Below, piece after piece: positions 14,062 through 33,193 of a DNA stretch of 64,000 nt. Position 1 is the first letter of the stretch, and each line of letters opens with the position of its first letter. The DNA comes from Leucocoprinus leucothites. Lineage: Eukaryota > Basidiomycota > Agaricomycetes > Agaricales > Agaricaceae. Location of the stretch: positions 62,001-126,000 of the forward strand of contig JAACJO010000016.1 of NCBI GenBank assembly GCA_013368445.1, in the 5' to 3' direction. The position numbers and the translations under genes are program-made. The notes beneath the pieces are model-generated. The model was not told the DNA's origin, made no database searches, and saw only the letters and a program-made list of their open reading frames with translations.

Positions 14062-14684
14062 AGCGGGATTGAAGAGAAGTTCGAGGTTAGGAGGATATCC
14101 ACGAAACTTGTAGATCATAAATGTCGTTGTATCCCCCTTCCTCCAAGTACAAGAGCTATGTGTGCAGCCTCTTTCAATCTCAACCCCTTTCCTCCGCGGA
14201 CATGATTCTACAAGCCAATGAACTTGTCTTTCCTACGTCCGTTCAAAGATGTAGCGGAATGAATACATTCGGTGGCGTCTGGGGCGTTGACGGAGTGCAC
14301 AAACTTGAAAAATGGCTCTGAATGCATAGTCATCCTTCGATAGTACAGTGATTTCGTTAGTTATGAGGGACAAATATTAAGCTTCGACATTATCATCTTC
14401 GGCCGTCCTGCGTCCTGCCGTGGTGGAATCGTGGTGTGACAAAATGAATGGTCCTGGATAATAATCTGTCCCCTAGATTACAGTCTCCTCAGGAATCGAT
14501 TGAGTCCCTGGCTTCGATTCTCAGGAGTATATCGCAGCTTACAGTTATGCCGTAAAGCATCGCGAGCCACCTAGAAGAACCAAGAGCAGGTCAATAGGCT
14601 GACCATGGACTGCTAGGCGTACACTTCAGAATTATTATACTAGTCGAATGCCGCATGCACAAATGAAAATGAACCACTGAAAAT
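14062..14684. other. Intergenic, convergent gene ends
   Basis: The 3' flanks of GMC gene A and of VPS29 face each other here. No gene or clear repeat seen. Confidence 0.6.
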
Positions 14685-15516
14685 CTACCAAACCGTACCA
14701 CCAGGTAGACTAGCAACCCCAGGACTGGGGAGATTCTGTGGTACATCTGAGGCGGGCCTTGGTGCAGGCAAATTCTCTGGTTCCTTCCTCCATTCAATCT
14801 TTTCTACACGTATCTCTCCCTCGATAAGCTGATACACGTAAGTCACTACGATCGGGCCTTGAATGTCGAGGAGTGCAAATGAAGGTGTCGGATCACTTTT
14901 CGGCAAAGAGGCCAAATACAAAGAGGATTAATAGCGAGCTTCTAATGTGATCTCAACCTTGGTACGCACCCATTGAAGGCTCCTGTCCATGCCCCGGTAG
15001 CTGAGCCAGGATTTACGAAAAACTTGTTGTCGAGTTCAACCGCTTGGAAACTGATCGAAAATAAGAACTCCGGAGACGAGGTATAAGACGCCCATTTACA
15101 CATGAGTATGACCTGATACGAGCACGTCGACGTCCATCTGCCTTGCAATTGCCCGTAGCGAGTCGATGTCCCCTGTTGGGATACACTGGTGGCCATGAAT
15201 GACGCCAATCTTGATTGGGTGGTGAACTACAGTCACCGACGCTGGAAAGTTTGAGCCCTAGGATTCGAGTTCAGTGTTGGTAGTCTGTGAGCGTGCATTG
15301 ATAGTACAGCGGCGGTACCTCGTCATAATCGCCTTTGACAATATGTACGTCGGGGGAAATAGTCCGCAGGTAATCAAAAGTCTCTTTATCGCACACGTTT
15401 CCTGTACACAGAATTTGCTGGATTTTGCCAGGTACTAGTATTTTCTTGAATTTCAGGGGTAAATCATGGATTCTATGTGGGATGTGGAGGTCGCCAATGA
15501 TGAGGACAAGAACCAT
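14685..15516 (-). CDS. VPS29: Vacuolar protein sorting protein 29 (retromer subunit)
   Basis: Predicted 215-aa retromer core subunit with a metallophosphoesterase fold, acting on endosomes in retrieval of cargo receptors to the Golgi. Exons (minus): 15516-15319, 15257-15100, 15050-14970, 14895-14685; frame intact. It begins [15 protein letters not shown], the near-invariant VPS29 N-terminus, followed by [16 protein letters not shown] and [10 protein letters not shown]. The later metal-site motifs HGHQ and SGHTH and the NPGSATGA loop are present. The animal protein is about 182 residues; the extra ~30 residues are a proline-rich C-terminal tail after the conserved VTYVYQLI strand. It is a single-copy housekeeping gene lying between two GMC paralogs and is not functionally tied to them. 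Confidence 0.93.
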
Positions 15517-16101
15517 TGTGAGCGGGGAGAGTGAACGCTGTCGGCCACTGTCCCACAGGTGTCTCAGGCACGTGATTTGGTACGGATAGTTCCCAGAAAG
15601 TGCAATCAACTGTGACGAGGATCAGGGGGATCGTTAATTGAACATAGCTTGAAGTATGAAGCGAGGCCCGGATTTGATCTAACGTCATAACTGCAATGCG
15701 GTGATGTACTTGAAGCAGTCCCTTGTATTTACATGAGCAAAGTCGGAGTTTTCATGGGATGATCTTGCTAGTTACAATTACACGGGGTTATCGGAAACCA
15801 TAATCCTATCTCATGGACAAGTATCTCCCCCCACTTGCCTTGGGATTTTTGAAACTGGGGTATCATCATAACGATTTACAGCTTAAACACCAGACAACCT
15901 AGCATGATTCGGACTTCTGTCGCTGAATAATGATGAATGATTAGGTTGTCGTAGGTAACCTAATTCAAGGCGTTGGTTAGTATCTTGGCGGTCTAGTGTA
16001 CAAATCTATCTGGGTTTGTTATGTATGTCCATACATTTGCAAAACAAACCAAAAAGCTGATTCTTTGCCTTAAGTAAATCTTGTTCTGATCAAGGCGAAT
16101 G
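15517..16101. other. Intergenic, no gene seen
   Basis: Upstream region of VPS29 and 3' flank of the membrane-protein gene at 16102-17106. No supported feature. Confidence 0.6.
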
Positions 16102-17106
16102 CTACGATGCGAACCAAAGAATAATAGCGTTCGTAACACCAATAATAATGATTCGGGCTATGAGCAAGTCATCAACTGTGCCAGGACTTGAATAGAGCAT
16201 AAAGGAGTTGTAGATGAACGCGTATTCCGTGATCTGGAAGATAGCGAAGAGTATGAGGAAAGGAGAAATATATTTGACAATTTGCCCAATCATGATCTAC
16301 GACGAAACCGTTAGTTCAGCAAGTCGGGTGACGGAATATAGCAGCTAGCCTACCAAATCAGGTTCGGAGTCCTTTCTGAGTTTCTTCCATGTCCACGCCG
16401 CGGAAAGAATAACATAGAAGGTGAGGATTGCCTGAAGCGCAACGTACGCTCGGGTGGCCGACAGAGCGCTCAGTGCCTTCTGCTCGTCGTACTTCTGCAA
16501 TGAACCAGTAAGAGCAGCGGAAGTAATAATGACTGTTAAGAGTGCCATTAACATCACACCATCCACCACACCCTCAACTACACGAGACCATCCCTGATCC
16601 GATGACTCCTTCTCCCCTCTCCTAATCCTCTGCCTGACAAACAGCAGTGCAATTGTTGAACACAGTATAAACCAATGCGCTATATGCAAAACAAAGTCCC
16701 GTCCAGCGACAAAGACACTCGTCACCGGCTTCAAGTCTCTAACAGACTTGTTCAGTGTATAAATGATCGTGACGGCATAAAGAATGTAATAAACGACAAG
16801 ACTGAGCCCCGCAAAGAATATAAGGAAGGAGTATACAGGTCCGACATAATAGGTCGCGCCTCGAAGGCCTGAGGGGAGAACCTTGGTTTTGTTGCCGAGT
16901 TTCCCAGCGGCGGAGAGGGATTGGATGAGGAAGATGAGGCTGAAGAGGATGGCGAGGGCGAGAGCCGCTGCATGGATAGGCGTGAGGATGAGCTTGAAGG
17001 GTTCTTTGTGGACGGTGCGAGCTGAGACGGTGTCAAAGAGGGCAAGGATGACAGTACAGCTTAAAAAGAAGTCCGAAGGAGAGGGGAGCGAGCGCAAAAG
17101 CGCCAT
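16102..17106 (-). CDS. Multi-pass membrane protein, unknown function
   Basis: Predicted 315 aa in two exons (17106-16354 and 16296-16102, minus) joined in phase 0. About seven hydrophobic segments are visible, beginning with the DFFLSCTVILALFD region and ending IIIGVTNAIILWFAS. Conserved-looking elements include NKTKVLPSGLRGATYYVGP. It resembles lineage-specific seven-helix proteins of Agaricomycetes, but I cannot assign a function. The frame is open for 58 codons upstream to 17280; I chose the ATG at 17106 because the first helix follows it directly, and the longer start remains possible. Confidence 0.75.
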
Positions 17107-18376
17107 GTTAAGGGGGAACAAAATCAGCCAGAGAGCGGATTTTATGGCAAGTACATGGCCTTGGCTCGGTGCTGGGTTGACCCGATCGTGAAGTAGCAAC
17201 AGGAAATGGATTTCGCTGGTAGCGGGAAAAGCGAGGGCAATAGCGGAAAATTTTGAGTCACAGGAGCAAAATGGTCTCAATCGGGTATCAATGCATCAGG
17301 AATCACGCTTGCGCTTGTGGTTTCTACCTCCGGGGAACAGGGGCTGTCAGTCGAATGTACATGGATCTAGCAATATGCGGTGATCGGTAGACAATAATAA
17401 GGGTTGAAAATAGTGGGTTCACGATTGGTATCACTTGGACGGGATGGTAAGAGCAAAGGAGTCCTAGTCGCGTGTCAAACTCCATAGGCAAAACCAAGCG
17501 CCCTAAAGCTTAAATCATGATGAATTGATGGATTGATGCGCCGACAAAAACTCCTCGTCCGCCCACCATCTTCAGACCACTCATGACCTACATCAGCCTA
17601 CATCCCCCTGTTCCTGGCAGTCCTTTTTCGCTCCTGACTTAATCAACAACATGTCTTGGCACCTGTTTCTTGCATCATCACCTTCCAATTCCTCGGAAGA
17701 GTTGACATCGAATCCAAGCACCTGGTTTCCGAAGTCAGCTTTTTCGTGCCTCGATTCATCATCCCACGTTTGTTGTGTTGATGTAATATGCTCTTGATTT
17801 GTTCCGCTTAAGTCTCTCAAGAATGAATTTGCTTGTCCTCATCAGTTGGGCCGGCGGCCCATCAGGCGCTCTTTCACATATTGTACTCTATGTACGTCTA
17901 TGGCCTAGTGACCCGCTACGCCCTTTGTTGTGCCTTCATAATACTATGACACGATATCCCCTTGGCTATCTTCTATTTCACGCGAGCTTTGATTGAAGCC
18001 GGTTTATTTTACCTTCTTACGACGAATTAGGACCAGCCAACTATTTTGGCTCGTTACCGCTCTCATCCGCATTGCTCGAGTCGAGTTGTCTGAGCCCGCC
18101 CGGCCAGATTCGTGCTAATACTTCGATCTATTTGCCCTCGCAAATCAACAGTCGATTGCCAGTGATGTCACAAATTTCTCGATCCGAATGCTGGCAGTTT
18201 GTGTCAAGGGATGAAGCCGACCACGCAGATTCCCACAAATCGTTTGTTCTGTGTAATCACGAGGCTCGCGACCAGGTGCAGGTGGCTCTAACTTTATATT
18301 TAGGTGCCATGGGACATCGACTCAGCATCCTGGAAGGACCATAATGCCGACGGCTGAATAGAGATACCGTATGCCA
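17107..18376. other. Intergenic, contains a dispersed repeat
   Basis: Divergent promoter region between the membrane-protein gene and GMC gene B. It holds one copy of a dispersed repeat (17348-17476) and otherwise no supported gene. Confidence 0.5.
17348..17476 (+). repeat. Dispersed repeat, copy 1
   Basis: About 130 nt matching 23761-23870 in direct orientation. Both begin AGTCGAAT and CATGGATCTAGC and end GTCGCGTGTC, with small indels between. No coding frame is shared. Confidence 0.6.
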
Positions 18377-18383
18377 TATAAAA
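18377..18383 (+). promoter_or_regulatory. TATA box of GMC gene B
   Basis: TATAAAA 47 nt upstream of the ATG at 18424. Confidence 0.55.
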
Positions 18384-18423
18384 TTACTGTAGGCGCTTCT
18401 TGAGGGCATCGAATTCCCTCACT

Positions 18424-20734
<2,311 letters not shown>

Positions 20735-20933
20735 GCTAGGGACTCGGAGAATGCGAACGTTCGTAAGCGACTGAGCTTGTTCAAAGTTAGGATGCAGTCG
20801 ACCTGAGGATCGAGGCTTATTTGGAAGATAAATATGGAGGTTTAATCATACGTCCAATTGTATCACGTCAGGTGTCACGATGAGCCTTCTTTATTCTGAG
20901 CGGTCCAAGGATATAGTACAAGCGTAAAACATA

Positions 20934-22246
20934 TTAATCATCTGGGCCATAATACCGTCGAATTCTTCCATCATCGTCGTATCCAATAACCGTAGAGGAC
21001 ATGAAGCTCGAGACAAAAGCCTCGTTTGCTTCAGCGCGACTGGAGTATTGCGCAGACGTTGCCTTACTAGAACTCCCGAGTGCAGCTAAAGCACTAATCC
21101 TGAAATTGATATCCGTATAAGTTACCCCGGCGTATCTGTTCCATACCAGAAACTTACTGGCCGCGAACAACGCCTGGATACCTCCCCCTGATAATGACAT
21201 AATAGTCAGAATCATCTTCAACTGAATTACTACGTGAGTTTCAATAAGCGATGGAGATAATAATGGCCGCATACTTCGGGGAGTTGCCTTGACTTTGGCG
21301 CTGGCAAGGTTTACAAGATTGCCAGGCAGTAATGATAGGAATTCCCTAGAAGAGCAGTATGGATCAAAGAGCTAGACTATTGACCAGATCACATTCCAGA
21401 AACATACATTAAGCTCAGTACATCGGGTTCATCAGTATCCCCGATTTCGGGGACTCTGAAATTATCCCTTGAATATGGAAATTTTAGTTCGGGTAGGTTG
21501 AACCTGGAGATCACGGTGACCTACATTGAAGATCCAATTTCCTGGGTAGGCCAAGCTGTAGGCCTAGTGACGTTCTCAGTGTCAACCAAGCCATACATCG
21601 AGCCCAGCTTGAACATCATGCAAGCGTCATGTAGGGAATCATAGCCCTTGATAATCCCTTCTAGTTGAGGATCGCGCTTTGATGTATAGCTTTTCCAGGA
21701 GACTTGAGCATCTCTCCTGCGAATAATATATCAGTATCCGGTCCCAGTCTATTTATGCAATAAAATATTACCATTTTGAAAAAGCGCCAACTTGAGAGCC
21801 TCGAAAGACGACATAAGCCTTGAAATTTCCTGATCTTGAAGGCGTTGATTGCGACGGTGACATCATGGGGCCTGGTGAGCCCCTATATTGAGGTTTAGCA
21901 CGCAATGGAGTAGTCGGATCTCCACCACGGGTTGGGGGAGGTGTACGAGGCCGGGGTGTATTATTTGTGGGCTCGGCTCGCGGAGCCCTCCTAGGGGATC
22001 TGCCTAGGCTTAGTGTTAGCGGATACCATTAGGAGTAGAACCGGAATAGAGTGAAGAGTGTTACCTGGGAAGCAGGAATTCATATTCGTTTGACGAGGTG
22101 TACAAATGGTGGGGTATGGAATGATAAAGAACAAAAGGATGATGTTTTGCTTTTATCTTGTTTCTAATCCGTTTGATTTGTTCATCCTCGGGAAGCGAGT
22201 CAAGTGGGAAGAAGGGACGATGTGCGGCGGGAGTCCCAAATGCCAA
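20934..22246 (-). CDS. Protein with RNase H1 N-terminal (viroplasmin-like) domain
   Basis: Predicted 356 aa. Exons (minus): 22246-22065, 22008-21772, 21716-21525, 21455-21408, 21345-20934; lengths sum to an intact frame. After a proline/arginine-rich linker a segment reads KAYVVFRGSQVGAFSKWRDA and then KGYDSLHDA. This fits the hybrid-binding fold of eukaryotic RNase H1 N-termini and caulimovirus viroplasmin (Tyr-x-Val...Gly...Trp, then Lys-x-Tyr/Phe...Ala). No catalytic RNase H domain follows, so it would bind nucleic acid rather than cut it. Such stand-alone domains are common in mushrooms. The small fourth exon (48 nt) and the last exon boundary are the least certain parts. It is convergent with GMC gene B, 199 nt away. 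Confidence 0.65.
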
Positions 22247-24403
22247 ATTAACTTTCGTTGGTTGGGCAACCGCATAACAGACATATCCCTGTGAAATCTA
22301 AGTGACAACCTGCATCTGTCAAGCGAGGAGTAAAACATTGGCTAATTTTGTGAAAGGGGACCGACTCCCCTCATGAAATCTCCTGGTATACCAATATATA
22401 ATTTACAAGTGGAAACCAATTTATTATGCAAGTTGGAGACCAGCCCAGCTTAGAGCCGCACCCACAGCAGGCGACTAGTCTTGATGAGCTACTCAGGTTG
22501 TACCCGATTTCCGACCAAATAGTTCACCTCCTGCAACAATTTCATCTCACCGGGTATTTCCTCCTCGGGATTTGGGCTCAGGTCCAACTCCATGATTCTC
22601 AGAAGACACTCTGCAACCGATTTCGAGCTGAAAGTATCGTTCCGATCTTTCGCGTCTCTCGCCGGTTAACTGCAAACATGTTGTAAAAAGAATGGAGACT
22701 TAAGGTGGGAGCAAACGGGGCCAGGATATGGTTGCAAAAGCGTATTTTCAATAAGAAATGACCCAGGAGCACTGTGGGTTAATACGGAGGAGTAGCGGCC
22801 GGTTTCCAATATTATCGAAAGAGTGGAATAATATGACTATTGCGATTAATGAGCCTAATCCTTCTTCCAGGCTATGACTTGGAACTTGATGTGTTAATAC
22901 AAGCCAAGTTACTTGGCAAGGAGGGGCCTGGCTATATGAATTCAATGTGTCCTGCCATAGACGGCAACACCGCCATTCGACTTCCCAGCATCAGGTTCAA
23001 TGGCCTCTATGACATTTGATGCTCAGATAAGTACCCGTATTCGCACTGCCACGAAGCCTTAGGCTCGCCGAATTGAATGCACGAACAACATGATAGTGAA
23101 GGAAATATGTTTTGAGTTTCGAGTGTCAGGAACCTGCCCGAGTCAGGAAGACAAGATAGTCAGAAGCCCATCAGTCATCGCTACGTGACGTTGAGGCCTG
23201 AAACTTGATTGTTGTTCTACATCATTTGGCTCTCTGATAGGCTGCCAATATGAATGATACCAGGGAAATGAAGCGGATAATGCAGTTCATTTGTTCCTCA
23301 AAGGGATATACAGGAGTAAAGGCCCTCTGACAGTAGAGCGGCAGAGTGGGAAGATAGACCAAGGTAATCGAATAAGGATGTTCCAGTATGGAAAGAAGCG
23401 GGCATCGGTGAGACCTCTGACACGGACACCGACTCGCCAGATGGTGACACGGGCTTAAAGAGGTCATACAATGATGGAGGGATGGTGGAGGGATTTATTC
23501 ACACGGGGGGAGCACGTCTAACTTATGGTTAAGTACAACAGCTGTACAGTACCAGAGCTAAAAATAAATGACATGGACCTGGATGAATGGCGATAATGAG
23601 GGGGCCCAAAGCTGGGGTGGCACTGATGAGATAACTCAGGGTACTAGGAGGAGGGGACGTTTCAGAAATGTCGTGTCTGCCTTGCCTTCAGGTACAAACT
23701 CGGCAGGGAAGGCGTATCAAAGCATAGGTAGCCATTTGTACCTCCGAGGAATATGGGTGGCTAGTCGAATACGCATGGATCTAGCGATGTACAGTGATCA
23801 GCAGATGAAAACAAGGGTCGAAATTGTCCTGGATATGGTAGCAAACGAAGTGCAGTCCCGGTCGCGTGTCGTTATTGATCGATGATATTGGTAGTTGGCG
23901 ATGCAGGCCCGCACCGAGTCCCCGACTCTGATGTTTTTCTGGTCTAGTGCTCGTATATGTTTACTATACCTGACGAATATAATATTCTCTTTCCGTACTG
24001 ACCGCAGACGAAGTTCACTCCAGAATAAATGAACAAGAAGCCCGTTGTATTGTGTATGCGAGTCGAGGCCTGAAACATTTTTATTGTTTTTTTGTTTTGT
24101 TTTTTGTAGAATGCGTTGAAGGGCTAAGTGGAAACTACAAAGGGGTGCGATAATGGGTGAAGCACAAGCTAGGTTGGTAATGATAAAATAGCCTAGAGGG
24201 GACAGGCATTTATGCCATTCTTGCTTTCAAAGATTAGATTCTTCAAGAAAATTTGCCTTATGTATCTAGTATCACAGGTCACTATGGCGTACTTAAGCTC
24301 ATCCTTCGACTGGTATGTAGAATTTCCAAAATCGGAAACAGGCGACCTTGATGGATATATTTTGATGCGCCAACAAAAATCGACTTTCTGGCTTTCTACC
24401 AGC
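22247..24403. other. Long intergenic region
   Basis: Over 2 kb between divergent genes. It holds the second copy of the dispersed repeat (23761-23870) and no reading frame I can support as a gene. Confidence 0.5.
23761..23870 (+). repeat. Dispersed repeat, copy 2
   Basis: Matches 17348-17476 in the same orientation; see that entry for the shared ends. Confidence 0.6.
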
Positions 24404-26259
24404 ATGTCGAGTTTACCTCCTGTGCCTAGTCTATCGTTTTCACTCTTTACTCCGCCAACAACACGCTTCGGCCCTCGCCTTGGCACTATTCGTTTCAAAC
24501 GCCCTGAAGGAGCCGAAATTCAAATCCAAACGCCTGGTTTTCTTACCTCGGCTTCGCGAGGAGTTGTCCCACATCTATCGCGTGATCACTATGCAGAAAG
24601 CAGTATTCGTTGGGTAAACCTTCCGTTTGAAAGTTTGTGAGTGATATCTGCTCTATTCTGGTAAGCCTTTTACAATCTTTGACCCCTGGCCTTTTCGTTC
24701 TTAAAGTCTAGACGTGCCTCCGCCAGTGCCTACACTTGTACCCGGAAAAAACCCATTACACTCGTTCCTTGGATACTCTTTGGGCCAACATGTTGTTTCT
24801 ATGTCAGCGAGAGATCCCGCAGATGGGAGAGAGATGCCAGCGAATGGCAATACTCATGTTTCCACGTACAGTCTTCGAGGTGTACGAAAGGTACGTACTC
24901 TCCGTTCTTCTCGACCCGTGTTGTGTTGACAACAAACAGATTACGCCGGCCGACTGGAGGTCCTATGTATTATCATGCAAACCCGACATCGTATTCGCAC
25001 TAAGCGATATCCCCTTTACAAATCCTCCCTACTCGCAAAAACGACTAACGAAGAGCATCGAACGATCTGCCAGCTGGCTTGCCAACATCCTCTCTCCGCC
25101 CACCCACACATCCACGTATGCTTTATCTGAAGGGGAGTATAAACCAAATATCCTCATCCATATGGCTGGTGCGGCCAGTGTACCGGCACGACGAGCGTTT
25201 GCTTCCAGTTTGGTCGAAAAGCTCCTCGGCCCCGAAGCTGACGCTATCAAACCTCTCGAAACCCTTGATCAAGGTGTCTTTGGGTACACATTCGACCTCG
25301 TGCCGATCCGATTATCCCTCGAGGCAGCAGAAAAGCAGCATCAGGATCCGTTTTATTCTCCCGTTGAGTCCCTTCCCCAAACTCCGCCCTCAGCGGCGGA
25401 CGCCAATTCCAATTCCAACTCTACATCTACACCTTCATCGGAAGTTAACCTTGATCCTGTCATCCCTGCCCATACGGATCAACTTACACCACTTTTGCAT
25501 GCTTCTCTTGAGCCATTGCCGGTTGAGAAGATGAGGCTCGTGAATACTGTACAAACGCCGCATGAAGTTCTTCGTCTGATCTCTACAGTCGGAATTGATA
25601 TATTCGACGCGCACTGGGCACAACGCGCTGCTGATATCGGCGTCGCGCTCGATTTCACTTTCCCTGCCCCCTCCTCATCCTCTTCATCCTCAATATCGTC
25701 CACCGCAACAAAAACGAGGGATAATGGGAAACACGATATAGGGCATAATCTATACTCTGACTCCTACACGCACGATTTCAGCTCATTCAGTGCTACACCT
25801 TGCGAGTGTCGTGCATGCACGCCTATTGCGCCATCTACCAGGATATACCACGGTATCGATGACCCCTCCTACTCCAATGAAGAGCCTGCCGCCTCATCCG
25901 TGCGGGAAAAACCCTCATTCACAAGAGCCTATATCCACCACCTCCTGCATACACACGAAATGTCCGCGCATTCTCTTCTCGTAATGCACAACTTGGGTGT
26001 CCTTGACACATTCTTTGCTTCCATCCGTCGAATCATCCAACGCGACATGGAGGCTCAAATTAAAGGAAGTGAGGTCGAGGGAGGAGAGTGGGAAGAGGAG
26101 GTGAGGAGGTTTGAAGAGTATTATGATGAGAGTTTGGTTGTGTTTGAGGAGGCGAGGGTTATGTGGAGAGATGTTGATTTGGCGAGAGGAAGAGGGAGGT
26201 TGAAGAGGGAGAAGAAGAGGCAGGAGGAGGGAACGTTGGGGACTGCTGTGGAACTTTGA
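24404..26259 (+). CDS. QTRT2: Queuine tRNA-ribosyltransferase accessory subunit 2
   Basis: Predicted 578-aa non-catalytic subunit of the eukaryotic tRNA-guanine transglycosylase, which with QTRT1 places queuine at the wobble position of tRNAs with GUN anticodons. Exons: 24404-24636, 24707-24890, 24940-26259. The TGT-fold start RFGPRLGTI...TPGFLTSASRGVVPHLSRDH is diagnostic, and the C-terminal zinc site has the Cys ligands CECRAC and the His in AYIHHLLHTHE. Two insertions are unusual: an Asn/Ser/Thr-rich stretch around 25405-25450 and a poly-Ser run around 25670-25700. The C-terminal ~60 residues are Glu/Arg-rich and likely helical. It lies between GMC genes B and C without obvious functional connection. 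Confidence 0.92.
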
Positions 26260-27272
26260 GATTAATTTGCTGATTGCGAGTGTATCACTGATATTTGTTG
26301 GGTGCCAACTGATGCGGATTTTGCTCGTAGGGATGTAGCGGTGGTACTTGATACTCCGAAAAGTAGCTCAGCCAACGAGGATAGACAGTGGAAAGTTGAC
26401 CGGCATATATGACTGGCTTTAGTTGGATCAATCAATGGTATTAGAGTTAATCTCTGTCTTAACTTATTCTTGTAACCGGGCTAGAGTCGGCTTATCACTT
26501 ACATATATCCCGTGTTGCTCGACTGCCCATTTCAATCCGGAAATTCCATCAACGCTCAAAATTCGACGTTCTATTCCAGTTCCACCGTGGCTAACATTGA
26601 TTCTAACGTAGCACAATCTCCCGAACGGTCTCCGTGGTCAACATACTACAACATAGATACATATATAGATCTACATTATATCCTGGGAATTGGAGTTCTT
26701 CACCTCCGCCGTCACATGTAGGTTGGGTATTTTAATTAAGTTGCCGGGCGCCAGATGCTGACTTCTCTGGGTCAAGTGTTCAATCATTCCGTCAACCTCT
26801 TTGGCAAATTTCTTCCAACCCCAGTTTTTTCAGATGCTTTCCACTAAACCGGATATGATGCGTGTAAACATAAATCCGCCTCACTCGTCCGACCGGGCAT
26901 CTGACTTGCACAAAAGTCAAAATCAGATATTCAGGAACGGTTATTGATGTAATATTGCGGCGACTAAGTGGACTAAAGACAGGTCGTGTATCATCGTGAG
27001 AGGCGCATTTCCGCACTGGAGTCTATGAATTTGTTGTCAATGAGTCCCACTTCATGGGTAGTTAGAGGCATGAAGACTTGTGGAGATCCAAAGGAGCGAG
27101 GCCAGGTCGAGTGATCCATAACCTAGTTTTAGCCCAGTGGCAGCGAGTTACTCTCGTACGGGCCTCTTATGAGTGAGAATAAGATGCACCCGCTATTAGG
27201 ACCACCCTGCTTCTCGATTCCAGTTTTATTTTCTCGCTTAACTGGTGACTAGGCCGGCCTAACTTAGGAGAA
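26260..27272. other. Intergenic, no gene seen
   Basis: 3' flank of QTRT2 and upstream region of GMC gene C. No supported feature apart from the TATA box just downstream. Confidence 0.55.
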
Positions 27273-27279
27273 TATAAAG
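27273..27279 (+). promoter_or_regulatory. TATA box of GMC gene C
   Basis: TATAAAG 51 nt upstream of the ATG at 27324. Confidence 0.55.
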
Positions 27280-27323
27280 GCATCTGGCAACCAAGCGCCT
27301 TCAGCCTGGAATCGCCGACCTAA

Positions 27324-29616
<2,293 letters not shown>

Positions 29617-30805
29617 TGTTGACAGCGGTCAGTCATCAGTGTGTGAGCGGTGCAAGTCTGGGACATATCTTCAGTTATAGACTCAATATATTGTAATTTT
29701 GAGAGACCTGGACGGGTAAGAGAGTCGAAAAAAGAATTTCCAAGTTCCATATACTACGATTTGAATATGCCCGCTTCAATTATATTGTAACCTATACTTC
29801 GCACTCAGTCTGAAATCGGAAATGAAATGAAGGAGTTCAGCACCCGTCTTACATACGAGCCGCATTCTCACATCGGAGCTGGCCCGTGGTATAAGCAAAT
29901 GTGTGACTCTTTAATCTGACTTATCATACTGTTGTGTAGTTTCAGCCAACAGAACACTTTCGAGCTCTCAGGAAGAGTTAGGAAGCCATGTAGTCAAGAT
30001 TTACTTGCTCCTGAAGTACAACTACATTGGAACGCCATCAGTCGATGAATGACAGTTTCAGGCTCGCTAATTCTGCCGAATCTGCCCCAAGGCTTGACGC
30101 CATAGCATCACTGGCATCTGTTGTGCTTCCTGGGTCATCTGTGAATGAGCCCGAAGCTTCGAAATGATAAACTTACCACCATGCAATTAACCTACAATGT
30201 CAGTAAGGCAACGTGAGCCCAAGCTTTGATCGAGCTACAAGGTTATCAATGGATTTGGAGCTAGGCCGTCTCAGCGGTGCCCCCAGGACGGCGGGAGAAA
30301 TGATTTGTGAGCTTAAATGCTCGAAGGGGACTGTAACTTGCTGTAGAGCTAGTTCGAATTGATCGCAGCCCGACGGATTCGAATGGGAGGGTGCAGTTGC
30401 AGTTTATGGTAGGATGGGCGTGGGAAAACGGTCACCAATATTCATCAGCACGTCGCGCGCCCATGTCTGCTGGCACCACTCTCATTGTCAAGAGCCATAA
30501 GTGCATCACCACTACACCTTCTCCCAATCGCTCTCAGCTAAAATGGACTCACTCCCTACCCACAGGGCCTTGCCAATTCTTTGATCAAGAAGATTGCTAC
30601 AATGAATCTACCCTACATGCACAAATATGATGCGATACCCACGAATATTTCCATCAGGTGACAAAATCAAGGTTCAGAGATATAGTTAGACTTACGGTTT
30701 CTATTCAGGGAGAGGATCAGCTTCTTTCGAAACGGAATCCAAGCTCTGTTGCCTCCTGACGAGTATCATGATTTCTCGTGAGAGGAAACCAAGAAGTGGG
30801 ATAGC
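29617..30805. other. Intergenic, no gene seen
   Basis: Spacer between GMC genes C and D. No supported gene or repeat. Confidence 0.55.
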
Positions 30806-30813
30806 TATATAAT
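30806..30813 (+). promoter_or_regulatory. TATA box of GMC gene D
   Basis: TATATAAT 55 nt upstream of the ATG at 30861. An in-frame ATG at 30834 is only 28 nt away and would probably sit at or before the transcription start. Confidence 0.55.
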
Positions 30814-30860
30814 CTGATTCTTTGTCTATTGCGATGGTGAGCCAACTCTCGTATTTCAGG

Positions 30861-33193
<2,333 letters not shown>

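Noticed and set aside
22426..22686. 86-codon ORF in the long intergenic region
   Set aside because: No homology recognised and no supporting introns or promoter; expected by chance in a 2-kb spacer.
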